Positions 36,355-46,978 of a stretch of DNA of 64,000 bases are shown one piece after another. The notes under the pieces were generated by a model, which was given only the letters and a program-made list of their open reading frames with translations, was not told the origin of the DNA and made no database searches. The stretch lies in contig CAIPGC010000106.1 in NCBI GenBank assembly GCA_903864505.1, positions 1 through 64,000 of the forward strand, written 5' to 3'. The position numbers and the translations under genes were made by a program. How positions within the stretch are numbered: position 1 is the first letter of the stretch; each line of letters opens with the position of its first letter. The DNA comes from an uncultured beta proteobacterium. Its GTDB lineage: Bacteria; Pseudomonadota; Gammaproteobacteria; Burkholderiales; Burkholderiaceae_C.

Positions 36355-36956
36355 CCGCGCATCAGTTGCTGCACGAACACCTTGAAACCACGCAACATCA
36401 TCTCGATCGCGACCGATACCAGCACCAACCCCATCAGACGCTCCACCGCCACCACCAATCGGGTGCCAATGATGCGCTGAACCCGCTCGGCCGATACCAG
36501 CACGATGGCGCTGATGGCCATGGTGACGCAGAGCGCGGCGATCCACTCCAGGCGACGTTCAGGTTGCTGCGAGACCAGCAGCAGCACCGTTGCCAGCGCT
36601 GAGGGACCGGCCACGGCAGGTACGGCCAGCGGCACGATCAGCGGCTCGGTCAGGATTTCGCTTTCTTCCGATGCCGGTGGCGGAAACACCATGCGCAGAG
36701 CGATCAGGAACAGGATCACGCCGCCGCCAATTTGCAGCGAGAGTTCACTCAGATTCATGACCCGCAGAAAGCTTTCACCGACGAACATGAAGGTCAGCAG
36801 AAGGGCAAAGGCAATCATGATCTCCCGCAATATCACTTTGGCCCGGCGCTCGGGTGCCACATGTTTGAGTGCGTTGGCGAAGATGGGAATATTTCCCACC
36901 GGGTCAGTAATAAGCACCAGCAGGATGGTCGCCGACAGAAAGGTGTAATTCATCAT
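36351..36956 (-). CDS. MarC family integral membrane protein
   Basis: MMNYTFLSATILLVLITDPVGNIPIFANALKHVAPERRAKVILREIMIAFALLLTFMFVGESFLRVMNLSELSLQIGGGVILFLIALRM. Confidence 0.92.
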   Translation of the reverse strand: MMNYTFLSATILLVLITDPVGNIPIFANALKHVAPERRAKVILREIMIAFALLLTFMFVGESFLRVMNLSELSLQIGGGVILFLIALRMVFPPPASEESEILTEPLIVPLAVPAVAGPSALATVLLLVSQQPERRLEWIAALCVTMAISAIVLVSAERVQRIIGTRLVVAVERLMGLVLVSVAIEMMLRGFKVFVQQLMRG

Positions 36957-37167
36957 GTCGGGCACAGCGCGTCGTAGGAGCGCAATTTTCTGACGTCGTT
37001 CAGGTTGGGGATGTTCAAGGCAAAGTGAATCAGGCGGTCCATCTGCCAATGCTAACTGCTTCAGTGATAATTTGTCCGTCAGTGGGTACTGTGTTGCCAT
37101 GGACTTGCTGCTGGAGGCGCGGACCATTCGCGCCGTCGTGTCTCAACTTTCAAACCAAGAAATCGCC

Positions 37168-37650
37168 ATGAAAACTCTTGTCAAGCTCAGCGCAGCGGTC
37201 ATCGGTGTCGCTCTCTCTATGCCCCTGCTGGCACAAACCGTTGATGTCAAGGACGCGTGGGCGCGATCCACCGTGCAGGGGCAGAAAGCCAGCGGCGCTT
37301 TCATGAAACTCACCGCCAAGGAGGGTACAAAACTGGTGGGTGGCAGTTCACCCGTGGCGGGCGTGGTGGAAGTCCACGAGATGAAAATGGAGGGCAACGT
37401 GATGAAGATGCGTGCGGTGGAGGGCGGTCTGGACCTGCCCGCGGGCAAGGCGGTTGAACTTAAGCCCGGTGGCTACCACGTGATGCTGATGGACCTGAAG
37501 GCTGCGCTGATGAAAGACACCACGATTCCCCTGACCCTTGTGTTCAGGGATGCCAAAGGCACCGAGAGCAAGATGGAAGTCAAGGTACCGGTTTCCACCG
37601 TCGCCCCGGGTGGCTCCATGACGATGGATCACAGCCAGCACAAGATGTAA
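37168..37650 (+). CDS. Copper chaperone PCu(A)C family protein
   Basis: Signal peptide; VDVKDAWARSTVQGQKASGAFMKLTAKEGTKLVGGSSPVAGVVEVHEMKMEGNVMKMRAVEGGLDLPAGKAVELKPGGYHVMLMDLK. Confidence 0.93.
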   Translation: MKTLVKLSAAVIGVALSMPLLAQTVDVKDAWARSTVQGQKASGAFMKLTAKEGTKLVGGSSPVAGVVEVHEMKMEGNVMKMRAVEGGLDLPAGKAVELKPGGYHVMLMDLKAALMKDTTIPLTLVFRDAKGTESKMEVKVPVSTVAPGGSMTMDHSQHKM

Positions 37651-37755
37651 ACCGCTTGTCGCAGCACCGGTGCGTTGCGGCGGTGCTACCCGGAAAGCGC
37701 ACAGTGGTGTAAGCTGCAATAGTCAGCGTGACACAACCAGCCTTTTGGAGACCCC

Positions 37756-38442
37756 ATGAGCGATTCAGATACCTCCGGTTTCGGCAAATTCGTACCCGGC
37801 TTTGACTTCCTGCAAAACCTGGCCAAGGGCGCGACCACCAACATTCCACAAATGCCCAACCTGAGCAATTGGGTGGCTCCTACCCTGAATGTGGAAGAGC
37901 TCGAAAAACGTATTGAAGAGCTGAAAGCGGTGCACTTCTGGCTGGAGCAAAATTCCCGTGCATTGGGGGCTACCATCCAGGCACTGGAAGTGCAGAAGAT
38001 GACGCTGGCGACGCTCAAGGGAATGAATTTCAACATCGGCGATGTTGCCAATGCGCTCAAGCTCAAGGCGGCCGACTCCGTGTATTCCGGGGTGCAGCGC
38101 GTGACCGAGAAAGCCGCCAGCACCGCCAAGACAATTTCTGACGTAGCCACCGGAAATAACAAGACCTCGGCCAAAAAGACGGAGAAGGCGGCGGGGATGG
38201 CCGGATTGGTTGACCCCTTGAACCTTTGGGCGTCGCTGACCCAGCAGTTCCAGCAAATTGCCGCCAGCGCCATGAAAGAAGCCACCACTAAAACTGCGGT
38301 GGACGTGACGAAAAACATGGCAACCGGGTTGGCAAAAGAGGCCTTGAAATCGGCCAAAGCTGCCGGCACCAGGGCCGCGGCTAGCAAGCGCACCAGCGTC
38401 GCAGCCAAATCGGCCGCCAAGAAGGCCGCACCACGTCGTTGA
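37756..38442 (+). CDS. phaM: PHA granule-associated protein PhaM-like
   Basis: FGKFVPGFDFLQNLAKGATTNIPQMPNLSNWVAPTLNVEELEKRIEELKAVHFWLEQNSRALGATIQALEVQKMTLATLKGMN, Lys/Ala-rich tail. Confidence 0.82.
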   Translation: MSDSDTSGFGKFVPGFDFLQNLAKGATTNIPQMPNLSNWVAPTLNVEELEKRIEELKAVHFWLEQNSRALGATIQALEVQKMTLATLKGMNFNIGDVANALKLKAADSVYSGVQRVTEKAASTAKTISDVATGNNKTSAKKTEKAAGMAGLVDPLNLWASLTQQFQQIAASAMKEATTKTAVDVTKNMATGLAKEALKSAKAAGTRAAASKRTSVAAKSAAKKAAPRR

Positions 38443-39707
38443 GTCTCTTTCCCTACGCACACGCGACCCACCCACAGTGGGGCCCCGCCTGTTCGCTGGT
38501 GCTGGCGCAGCTGCGCGCACAGATGGCGTCGGGCGCCTATGCGGCGTCGCCCACGCTGGCGCTGTTGTACATCACCGACCATTACGCAGCGGCCGCGCAG
38601 GGCATTCTCGAATATTTGCAGGCCGAGTTGCCACTGGTCACGGACTGGTCGGGCACGGTGGGCATTGGACTGGTGTCCAGCAACGTCGAGTACTGGGACG
38701 AACCGGCGCTGGCGGTCATGCTACTGGAACTTCCTCCGGACCAATACCGCGTGTTTTCCGGTGTGGCTCCATTGGGGCTGGCCTTTGAGGCGCATACCGC
38801 GCTGGTGCATGCCGATGGCAACACCCAGGACCTGACCGGTCTGATTGAAGAAATGGCCGAGCGCACCGATGCGGGCTATGTGTTTGGTGGTGTGTCATCG
38901 AGTCGAGCGCAGAACGTGCAGTTTGCCGTGGGCGGCAATGGCAATATTCGGGGTCAGGGGGCAGCCAGTGGTGTGTTCATGGGAGGCTTGAGCGGTGTCG
39001 CCTTTGGTGCCGGTGTGGGCCTGGTCTCGCGTGTGACGCAGGGCTGCACACCAGTGTCGGCGGTGCGCAGGGTGACCGAAGTGGATCACAACCTGGTATT
39101 GGCGCTAGACGGTGAACCGGCCTTGGATACGATGCTGGACGACCTGGGAGTTTCCCTGGACCAACCGCGAGAAGCACTGGACGTAGTGCGCGCCACGCTG
39201 GTGGGTTTGCAACAGGTCGGAGGTCGCACCGGTGACGCTGCCACCGTCAAACGAACCGGCAATTTTGGTGATGATGTGGTGGTGCGCCACATCATCGGGG
39301 TGGACCCGGGGCGCCGTGGCGTGGCCGTGGCGGACCAGGTGGAGGTTGGAACCGACTTGGTGTTCTGTCGGCGCAATGTGCAAGCGGCGTCGGCAGACCT
39401 GATGCGCATCTGCGCCGAAATTCGTGAGGAACTCGAACCCCAGGACCTTTCGCTGGCCACTGCTACCGCATTGCAAGAAGCGTCTCTGGACCCTTCGTTG
39501 CAGCACGCCTCGGGGATTGCAGGAGCAGTGTATGTGAGTTGCACGGGGCGCGGGGGGGCGCATTTTGGAGGGCCCAGTGCCGAGATGCAACTTATTCGCC
39601 GCGCGCTCGGGGATGTGCCGTTGGTAGGCTTTTTCGCCGGCGGTGAGATTGCTCGAAACCACCTCTATGGCTATACCGGTGTGCTCACCATATTCTTGAC
39701 CAATTGA
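38439..39707 (+). CDS. FIST N/C domain signal transduction protein
   Basis: YITDHYAAAAQGILEYLQAELPLVTDWSGTVGIGLVSSNVEYWDEPALAVMLLELP, AVYVSCTGRGGAHFGGPSAEMQLIRRALGDVPLVGFFAGGEIARNHLYGYTGVLTIF; TTG start proposed. Confidence 0.85.
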   Translation: MSLFPYAHATHPQWGPACSLVLAQLRAQMASGAYAASPTLALLYITDHYAAAAQGILEYLQAELPLVTDWSGTVGIGLVSSNVEYWDEPALAVMLLELPPDQYRVFSGVAPLGLAFEAHTALVHADGNTQDLTGLIEEMAERTDAGYVFGGVSSSRAQNVQFAVGGNGNIRGQGAASGVFMGGLSGVAFGAGVGLVSRVTQGCTPVSAVRRVTEVDHNLVLALDGEPALDTMLDDLGVSLDQPREALDVVRATLVGLQQVGGRTGDAATVKRTGNFGDDVVVRHIIGVDPGRRGVAVADQVEVGTDLVFCRRNVQAASADLMRICAEIREELEPQDLSLATATALQEASLDPSLQHASGIAGAVYVSCTGRGGAHFGGPSAEMQLIRRALGDVPLVGFFAGGEIARNHLYGYTGVLTIFLTN

Positions 39708-39755
39708 GGCCAAAGAGCTTGTAGAGACTGCGTAAACAGCTACCAAATTTGTAGC
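39701..39755 (-). repeat. Dispersed GCT-N11-AGC element (reverse), abutting the FIST gene stop
   Basis: Reverse complement: gctacaaatttggtagctgtttacgcagtctctacaagctctttggcctcaattg. Confidence 0.65.
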
Positions 39756-39766
39756 GCTTTGCTTGC

Positions 39767-40309
39767 TCAGGGGTGCAGCCACGCATGCCAGCGCTGGCGC
39801 CAATGGGCCCGAAATGCGCGCGCAGTGCGCCAGAGCCGGGAGCCGCGCACGCGTTCCAGCAAGGCTCCTTTCCAGTTCGCCCAACGGGCGTAGCTGCGGG
39901 CAAACCAGGTCAGTTGCATCAGGGAGGGTTGGGTCAGCGTGAACAGGCGCGCAACGATGGCGGTGCCTACAACCTTCGCCGCTACGATGACCAGGGTGCC
40001 CAGCAGCACGCGGCCCTGTCCGATCAGCCACAGCGCCAGCAGCTTTACCGGCAGCAGCAGCAGGGTCGGTAGCAGGAACAGTGCCAGCGCTGCATAGGGC
40101 GGCAGCCTGCGTATGGTCTTCTCCAGCCAACGCAGACCCGGCATGCGGCCGATCCAGACCAGCATCCGTTGCAGCGGCTCCCAGCCCCATTCCTCGAACA
40201 AGATGATCAACGCCAGCAGCGTGGCCAGCACTGCTTTGAGCGCGCGCACCGGCCAGCGCAGAAAGCTCTGCAGGCCGGGACCGGAATCGGGCGAGGAGGG
40301 TGTTGTCAT
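39767..40309 (-). CDS. Hypothetical membrane protein
   Basis: MTTPSSPDSGPGLQSFLRWPVRALKAVLATLLALIILFEEWGWEPLQRMLVWIGRMPGLRWLEKTIRRLPPYAALALFLLPTLLLLPVKLLALWLIGQG. Confidence 0.75.
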   Translation of the reverse strand: MTTPSSPDSGPGLQSFLRWPVRALKAVLATLLALIILFEEWGWEPLQRMLVWIGRMPGLRWLEKTIRRLPPYAALALFLLPTLLLLPVKLLALWLIGQGRVLLGTLVIVAAKVVGTAIVARLFTLTQPSLMQLTWFARSYARWANWKGALLERVRGSRLWRTARAFRAHWRQRWHAWLHP

Positions 40310-40322
40310 AGACGCAACCGGT

Positions 40323-41627
<1,305 letters not shown>

Positions 41628-41677
41628 TCAAGAAGGACACACCTTGCCGAACCAGCGGTAGCGGCTACTATGCTGGC

Positions 41678-43099
41678 ATGGATCAATCGCTCGTTCTTCC
41701 CATGAATCCGCTGCGCAATCGCCTGCTGGGCCTGCTCGATGCTCTTGAAACGGGGCTGGTCGAACGACGGCGGATCGTCCGGCTGTGCCTGCTGGCGGCC
41801 CTGGCCGGCGAACACACGCTGTTGATCGGGCCACCGGGCACTGCCAAGAGCGAACTGGCCCGGCGTCTGCACACGGTGTTTCGCAATGCGCGCTATTTTG
41901 AACGGCTGCTCACCCGGTTCTCGGTGCCAGAGGAACTGTTCGGTCCGCTCTCCATCAAGGCGCTCGAGGAGGACCGCTATGAGCGCCACACGGCCGGCTT
42001 CCTGCCGGATGCCTCGGTCGCCTTCATCGACGAAGTCTTCAAGGCCAACAGCGCCATCCTCAACGCCCTGTTGACGTTGCTCAACGAACGGGAATTCGAC
42101 AACGGCTCCGGTCGCCAGCGCTGTCCCTTGATCAGTGCAATTGGTGCCACCAACGAAGTGCCCGAGGATGCCGTGGCAGAAGCCTTCTTCGACCGGTTTC
42201 TGGTGCGAGTGCCAATGGAGCCCGTCTCTGCCGGGGCTTTCGAGCGCCTGCTCGAGACCGAGCGCGGGGCGTGCTGGGTGCATCCGCTGCCAGAGGTGTG
42301 CCTTGATGGAGCCGACCTCGCTGCAATGAACCAGGCCGCCACCCGGGTCCGCCTGCCCGACGGCGTCAAGGCCCTGCTGGGCCAGCTGCGCAGCCAGTTC
42401 GCTGCCGACCAGACCTATGTCTCTGACCGGCGCTGGGTCAAGATTGTCCACCTGCTGCGCATGGCTGCGGCCAGCGAGGAAAGGCCGGAGGTGCAACTCT
42501 GGGACCTGCTGCTGCTGCCCTGGTGTACTGCTCCCGATGCTAGGCGCCAGGCGGACGTAAGCGACTGGCTCCAGACCCGGCTGGGTGTTCGTGCCGCCTT
42601 TTCGCCGCCGCGCCTGCGCCGTGTCGTCGAGGCCTTCGAGGCGCAGCTCGAGCTTGAGCTCAAGGCCAATGACCTCGACTATGACGAGTCCGGACGGCTG
42701 CGTTTTTCTGCCAGCGACCTGGCGCAGGATATTGGCGATGCCAAGGGCGGGGCCCATGCCGTGCGCATGAGTTACAACCGGCAGCGTCGTTACGGCAAGC
42801 TGCACATCGATGCCCGCACCGGCCAGATCGATCAACTGTTGGCACGCATCGATACGTATGCCGACGAACTGGGCGATCAGTGCCAGAGCCTGGCCACCTA
42901 TTGCGCAAACAGTTTGTGGCTGGGTCACGAGATCACCGGGCAAATTTCGACCAATCTGGCGGCCACGGTCGAAGCCATCATCAACCTGCGTCATCGCACG
43001 GTCAGGGTCAGGGATGGATTTCTGAACCTGCCCAAACTCTCCGTGGATAGCGGCGATATACCGGCACCGGTCGATCACGAACCCCTGAGCGACGCGTGA
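41678..43099 (+). CDS. ravA: MoxR family AAA+ ATPase, RavA-like
   Basis: EHTLLIGPPGTAKSELARRLHTVFRNARYFERLLTRFSVPEELFGPLSIKALEEDRYERHTAGFLPDASVAFIDEVFKANSAILNALLTLLNEREFDNG. Confidence 0.88.
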   Translation: MDQSLVLPMNPLRNRLLGLLDALETGLVERRRIVRLCLLAALAGEHTLLIGPPGTAKSELARRLHTVFRNARYFERLLTRFSVPEELFGPLSIKALEEDRYERHTAGFLPDASVAFIDEVFKANSAILNALLTLLNEREFDNGSGRQRCPLISAIGATNEVPEDAVAEAFFDRFLVRVPMEPVSAGAFERLLETERGACWVHPLPEVCLDGADLAAMNQAATRVRLPDGVKALLGQLRSQFAADQTYVSDRRWVKIVHLLRMAAASEERPEVQLWDLLLLPWCTAPDARRQADVSDWLQTRLGVRAAFSPPRLRRVVEAFEAQLELELKANDLDYDESGRLRFSASDLAQDIGDAKGGAHAVRMSYNRQRRYGKLHIDARTGQIDQLLARIDTYADELGDQCQSLATYCANSLWLGHEITGQISTNLAATVEAIINLRHRTVRVRDGFLNLPKLSVDSGDIPAPVDHEPLSDA

Positions 43100-44676
43100 A
43101 AGCGGAGTCAGCCTGCCCCTTTTTGTTCGAGGCCAAGGAGCAGCGCATTGCCGCCCTTGACGGGCTTTCGCGCAAGCTCTGGCTGGGTGCTGCGACCCAT
43201 ACCCAGGGCGATCTTGAGCCCCGACTGCAGGCGCTCGTGAGCTTGCGCGCAGCGCTCGTTGCGGGACGGCTGCCGCGCGACGCTCTGGCGGGCTGGCCGG
43301 CACCGACTCTGGCCACGGCGCTGGCGGCCACCATGGAGCAGCTCGGTCTGGCCGGTTATTGCGCCGACCAGCTGGAGCTGGCCGATACGGTGCTGCTGAG
43401 CATCCTCTTCCACCTCGATTTCATTGTGGACTACCGTGACCGCGGCGCCAGCGAGGCCCAGGCCATGGGCATGGCCCTTAGTGCGTTCGCCGAAGACTGG
43501 AAGGAGCGTTGTGGCCAGATCGACGAGTTGGTGGAGGTGTTTGGTCTCCTTCCCGAAGACGGCAAGAATACCCGCTGGGACATGATCCGCGGCCTCCTGC
43601 GCAGCGAAGGCTGGCAGGACGTGGTGCGTATTCGCCGGTTGCTCGAACGCCTGCCGGAACTCAGCCGCCTGATCCGCAACCTTGGCCGCGCGCAGCAAAA
43701 CGAAGTCATCGACGAGTTCAGCCACAAAAGCATCCCGATCATGGAACAGGCCATCGCCCAGCGTCCCGACGGTCGGACGGTGCGGGTGCCGGACCTTCCC
43801 GGACAGACGCGGGGTGTCCAGCGCAGCGACCGCTTCGCCCGCATGCTGCCGGCCGAAGCGATGCTGCTTGGCCACCCTACGTTGCGCATGGTCTGGCATG
43901 CCAGGCGGGCCGAACGAACCCTGCTCTGTTACGAAGACGATGACCGCATGCAGGAAATCCGCCTGCACGAGGCACTGGTCTGGCGCCCCAATCCGCAGCC
44001 CGTGCCGGAGCGGCATCTGGAGATGGGGCCGATCATCATTTGTGTCGATACCTCCGGTTCAATGCAAGGCGGTGCCGAGGCGGTGGCCAAGGCCACGGTG
44101 CTGGAGGCCGTGCGCACAGCCCACGCACAGAAACGCGCTTGCCACGTTTTCGCGTTTGGCGGGCCGGACGAGGTCGTCGAGATGGAACTGGCGGTAGATG
44201 CCCAGGGCATCGAACGCCTGATGCGTTTTCTTGGCCAGGCCTTCTGTGGGGGCACTGACATCTGCGGCCCGCTCGAAAAGGCCATCGCCAAGCTCGAAGA
44301 CAAGCGCTGGCAGCTGGCCGACTTGCTGGTAGCTTCCGACGGCGAATTCGGAGCCACCCGGGAAGTGACGGCGCGCCTGGACAGGATCAAGGCCGAATGC
44401 GGCCTGCGCGTGCAGGGTTTCCTGATCGGTGACCGCGAGACCATCGGCCTGCTGGAGGTTTGCGACGACATCTACTGGGTTCGCGACTGGCGCCGCTACG
44501 GCGCTTTCAACGTGGAGTCGCCGCTGCAATCCAAGAGCGTCACCGCTACCTTTTTTCCGGGTGCTCTGCGTTCGTCACAGAGCCGGCAACCGAGCGCTTT
44601 CGCTGATGCTGCCGCGCTGGCGGTGCGCGCCGGGGTGCAGCGCGGCGAAGGCGATGCGGACACGGGCGCAGCATGA
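43096..44676 (+). CDS. viaA: VWA (MIDAS) domain protein, ViaA-like
   Basis: GPIIICVDTSGSMQGGAEAVAKATVLEAVRTAHAQKRACHVFAFGG...GIERLMRFLGQAFCGGTDICGPLEKAI; GTGA overlap with ravA-like gene. Confidence 0.85.
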   Translation: MKAESACPFLFEAKEQRIAALDGLSRKLWLGAATHTQGDLEPRLQALVSLRAALVAGRLPRDALAGWPAPTLATALAATMEQLGLAGYCADQLELADTVLLSILFHLDFIVDYRDRGASEAQAMGMALSAFAEDWKERCGQIDELVEVFGLLPEDGKNTRWDMIRGLLRSEGWQDVVRIRRLLERLPELSRLIRNLGRAQQNEVIDEFSHKSIPIMEQAIAQRPDGRTVRVPDLPGQTRGVQRSDRFARMLPAEAMLLGHPTLRMVWHARRAERTLLCYEDDDRMQEIRLHEALVWRPNPQPVPERHLEMGPIIICVDTSGSMQGGAEAVAKATVLEAVRTAHAQKRACHVFAFGGPDEVVEMELAVDAQGIERLMRFLGQAFCGGTDICGPLEKAIAKLEDKRWQLADLLVASDGEFGATREVTARLDRIKAECGLRVQGFLIGDRETIGLLEVCDDIYWVRDWRRYGAFNVESPLQSKSVTATFFPGALRSSQSRQPSAFADAAALAVRAGVQRGEGDADTGAA

Positions 44677-45506
44677 GTTTTGCCAGCGAATACCTTGCCC
44701 AACTCGAACGCTTTGCTGCGCGCACGCCCGTGCCCCGCATCCGCGCCCTGCACCTGCCGCCGCTGCGCCCGGTTGAACCCAACAAGGGCGAGTTTTGTGC
44801 GATCGAGCTGGAGGACGGCTCGCTCGGCCTGTCCTACGTGCTGCTCGACGATAGCCTGGCACGCCTGCGCGAGCGGGCCGACGGGCTGGGTTTGGCTGGT
44901 GCCGATGCGCGGCTGGTGGCGCGCCGCTACGCCGGTGCCGAAGGCATCGAAAAGACCATTGGTTTTGCCGCTGCCAATGCACTGACGCGCTGCTTCTACG
45001 ACCGCGCCGGTTTCCGGCCGCACGACAGTGGCGACTCGATCGGCCAGCTCCAGCCCGTGCGCGGCGAGCAGATCGGCATGATCGGGCTGTTCATGCCGCT
45101 GCTGGGACGCATTCTGACGGCCGGTGCGCAATTGATCGTGGTCGAGTTGCGCCCCGAACTGGTCGGCCAGCAGGACGGTTATCGGGTTACCCTGGACGCC
45201 GAGGAACTGATGCGGTGCAGCAAGGTGCTCTCGACCAGCACCCTGCTGCTCAACGACAGCCTCGACCGCATGCTGGCCTGCTGCCGGGATGCGCGCTGGT
45301 TCGCGCTGGTCGGCCCGAGCGCGGGCTGCCTGCCCGATGGTTTGTTCGCGCGCGGTGTGACCCTGATCGGTGGCAGCTGGGTCGAAGACCGCGAGCATTT
45401 CATCGCGGCGCTGCGAAGCGGCCAGGCGCGCGGCACGAGCGCGCGCAAATACGCGCTGAGCGCGCAGAGCTACCCCGGCTTTGCCGCGCTGCTGGCAAGA
45501 ATCTAG
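44673..45506 (+). CDS. DUF364/DUF4213 (putative heavy-metal chelation) family protein
   Basis: IGMIGLFMPLLGRILTAGAQLIVVELRPELVGQQDGYRVTLDAEELMRCSKVLSTSTLLLNDSLDRMLACCRDARWFALVGPSAGCLPDGLFARGVTLIGGSWVED; ATGA overlap with viaA-like gene. Confidence 0.72.
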   Translation: MSFASEYLAQLERFAARTPVPRIRALHLPPLRPVEPNKGEFCAIELEDGSLGLSYVLLDDSLARLRERADGLGLAGADARLVARRYAGAEGIEKTIGFAAANALTRCFYDRAGFRPHDSGDSIGQLQPVRGEQIGMIGLFMPLLGRILTAGAQLIVVELRPELVGQQDGYRVTLDAEELMRCSKVLSTSTLLLNDSLDRMLACCRDARWFALVGPSAGCLPDGLFARGVTLIGGSWVEDREHFIAALRSGQARGTSARKYALSAQSYPGFAALLARI

Positions 45507-45874
45507 TCGAAGACGCGGATGTGCCGGAAATGTGCCGGCGCGTGCGAGACCACCGACGAACCCAGGATCAGCCCCCAGAACAGGGCGATGGCGGCCCCGG
45601 GAAGTGCCAGCAGGGCACCGACCAGCAGCAGCTTGACCAGGATGAAGACGCCGGCGAGTTCGCCAAGGTGCTTCGGGTTGCACCACACATCGAGCCCGTA
45701 CATGGCCAGCCCGGTTGCAAGCACCAGGCCGCAGGCCACTTTCTGTTCACCGCTGGTCAGCAGGGCCGCGCCGAGCATCACCACGCCGACAAGATGCACG
45801 CAGCGCAAACCGATGCTCAGCCAGCGCCGGCCCCGGAAGTCGCGTTTGCCTAGCTTCTTCGGCGCAGTCGGCAT
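45503..45874 (-). CDS. Small multi-TM hypothetical membrane protein
   Basis: RGRRWLSIGLRCVHLVGVVMLGAALLTSGEQKVACGLVLATGLAMYGLDVWCNPKHLGELAGVFILVKLLLVGALLALPGAAIALFWGLILGSSVVSHAP. Confidence 0.75.
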   Translation of the reverse strand: MPTAPKKLGKRDFRGRRWLSIGLRCVHLVGVVMLGAALLTSGEQKVACGLVLATGLAMYGLDVWCNPKHLGELAGVFILVKLLLVGALLALPGAAIALFWGLILGSSVVSHAPAHFRHIRVFD

Positions 45875-45880
45875 AGCGGT

Positions 45881-46933
45881 TCAGGCGCGTTCGAGCAGCA
45901 TGGCGTCGCCATAGCTGAAGAAGCGGTACTCCTGTTCGATGGCGCGGCGGTACAGTTTCATTACATGGTCGTAGCCTGCGAAGGCACTCACCAGCATCAT
46001 CAGACTCGATTTTGGAAGATGAAAGTTGGTGACGAGCAGATCGACCAACTGAAACTGAAAACCCGGAGTGATGAAGATGGCGGTGTCGCCACAGACGCCC
46101 ATACCCTTGGCCCAGCTCTCCAGCGTGCGTACGGTGGTGGTGCCCACCGCCACGATGCGTCCGCCGCGCGCCTTGCAGTCGGCAATCGCCTGCAATGTTT
46201 CTGCGGGCACGTTGTACCACTCACTGTGCATTTGGTGCTCGGACAGGTTCTCCACCTTGACCGGCTGAAAGGTTCCTGCGCCCACATGCAGTGTCACATG
46301 CGCGCGCCGGACTCCCAACGCATCGAACTGAGCCAGCAGTGTTTCGTCAAAGTGCAGCGCCGCTGTCGGGGCAGCCACCGCGCCAGGGTGCTTGGCAAAT
46401 ACGGTCTGGTAGCGTTGCGCATCCTCGGGTGAATCGGTATGCGTGATGTACGGCGGCAGCGGCACATGACCGTGTCGTTCCATCAGCGTATAGGGGTCGT
46501 CGCCCGCATCGTTGCTCAGCACAAAGCGAAACAAGGCGCCGTCCGCTGCGGGCCAGCGACCCAGCAGCGTAGCGCTCAGACCGTCGGATTGCCCAGGGGC
46601 ACAGACCAGTTTCAGCGTGGCCCCTACCTCGGGCTTTTTGCTGACGCGCATGTGGGCAGCGACCTGGTTGCCACCCAGCACGCGCTCGATTAGCAGTTCC
46701 ACCTTGCCGCCGGTGGCTTTTTCGCCAAACAGCCGCGCATGGAGAACCTTGGTATCGTTGAATACCAGCAAGTCGCCCTGCATCAGTAACGATGGCAGGT
46801 CGCGAAAAGTGCGGTCTGCTGCGAGCGCACCCGTTCCATCGAGCAGCCGCGAGCCGCTGCGCTCTGGCGCGGGATGCTGTGCAATCAGATGCTCGGGAAG
46901 TGCGAAGTCAAAGTCGCTGAGTGTGAAGGTGTG
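45881..46933 (-). CDS. queA: S-adenosylmethionine:tRNA ribosyltransferase-isomerase
   Basis: VHTFTLSDFDFALPEHLIAQHPAPERSGSRLL, LVFNDTKVLHARLFGEKATGGKVELLIERVL, AAPTAALHFDETLLAQFDALGVRRAHVTLHVGAGTFQPVK. Confidence 0.96.
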   Translation of the reverse strand, partial: HTFTLSDFDFALPEHLIAQHPAPERSGSRLLDGTGALAADRTFRDLPSLLMQGDLLVFNDTKVLHARLFGEKATGGKVELLIERVLGGNQVAAHMRVSKKPEVGATLKLVCAPGQSDGLSATLLGRWPAADGALFRFVLSNDAGDDPYTLMERHGHVPLPPYITHTDSPEDAQRYQTVFAKHPGAVAAPTAALHFDETLLAQFDALGVRRAHVTLHVGAGTFQPVKVENLSEHQMHSEWYNVPAETLQAIADCKARGGRIVAVGTTTVRTLESWAKGMGVCGDTAIFITPGFQFQLVDLLVTNFHLPKSSLMMLVSAFAGYDHVMKLYRRAIEQEYRFFSYGDAMLLERA

Positions 46934-46978
46934 CACAGGCGGGCAGTTTAGCAATGAAACCCAAGGCACAATCCGTCC

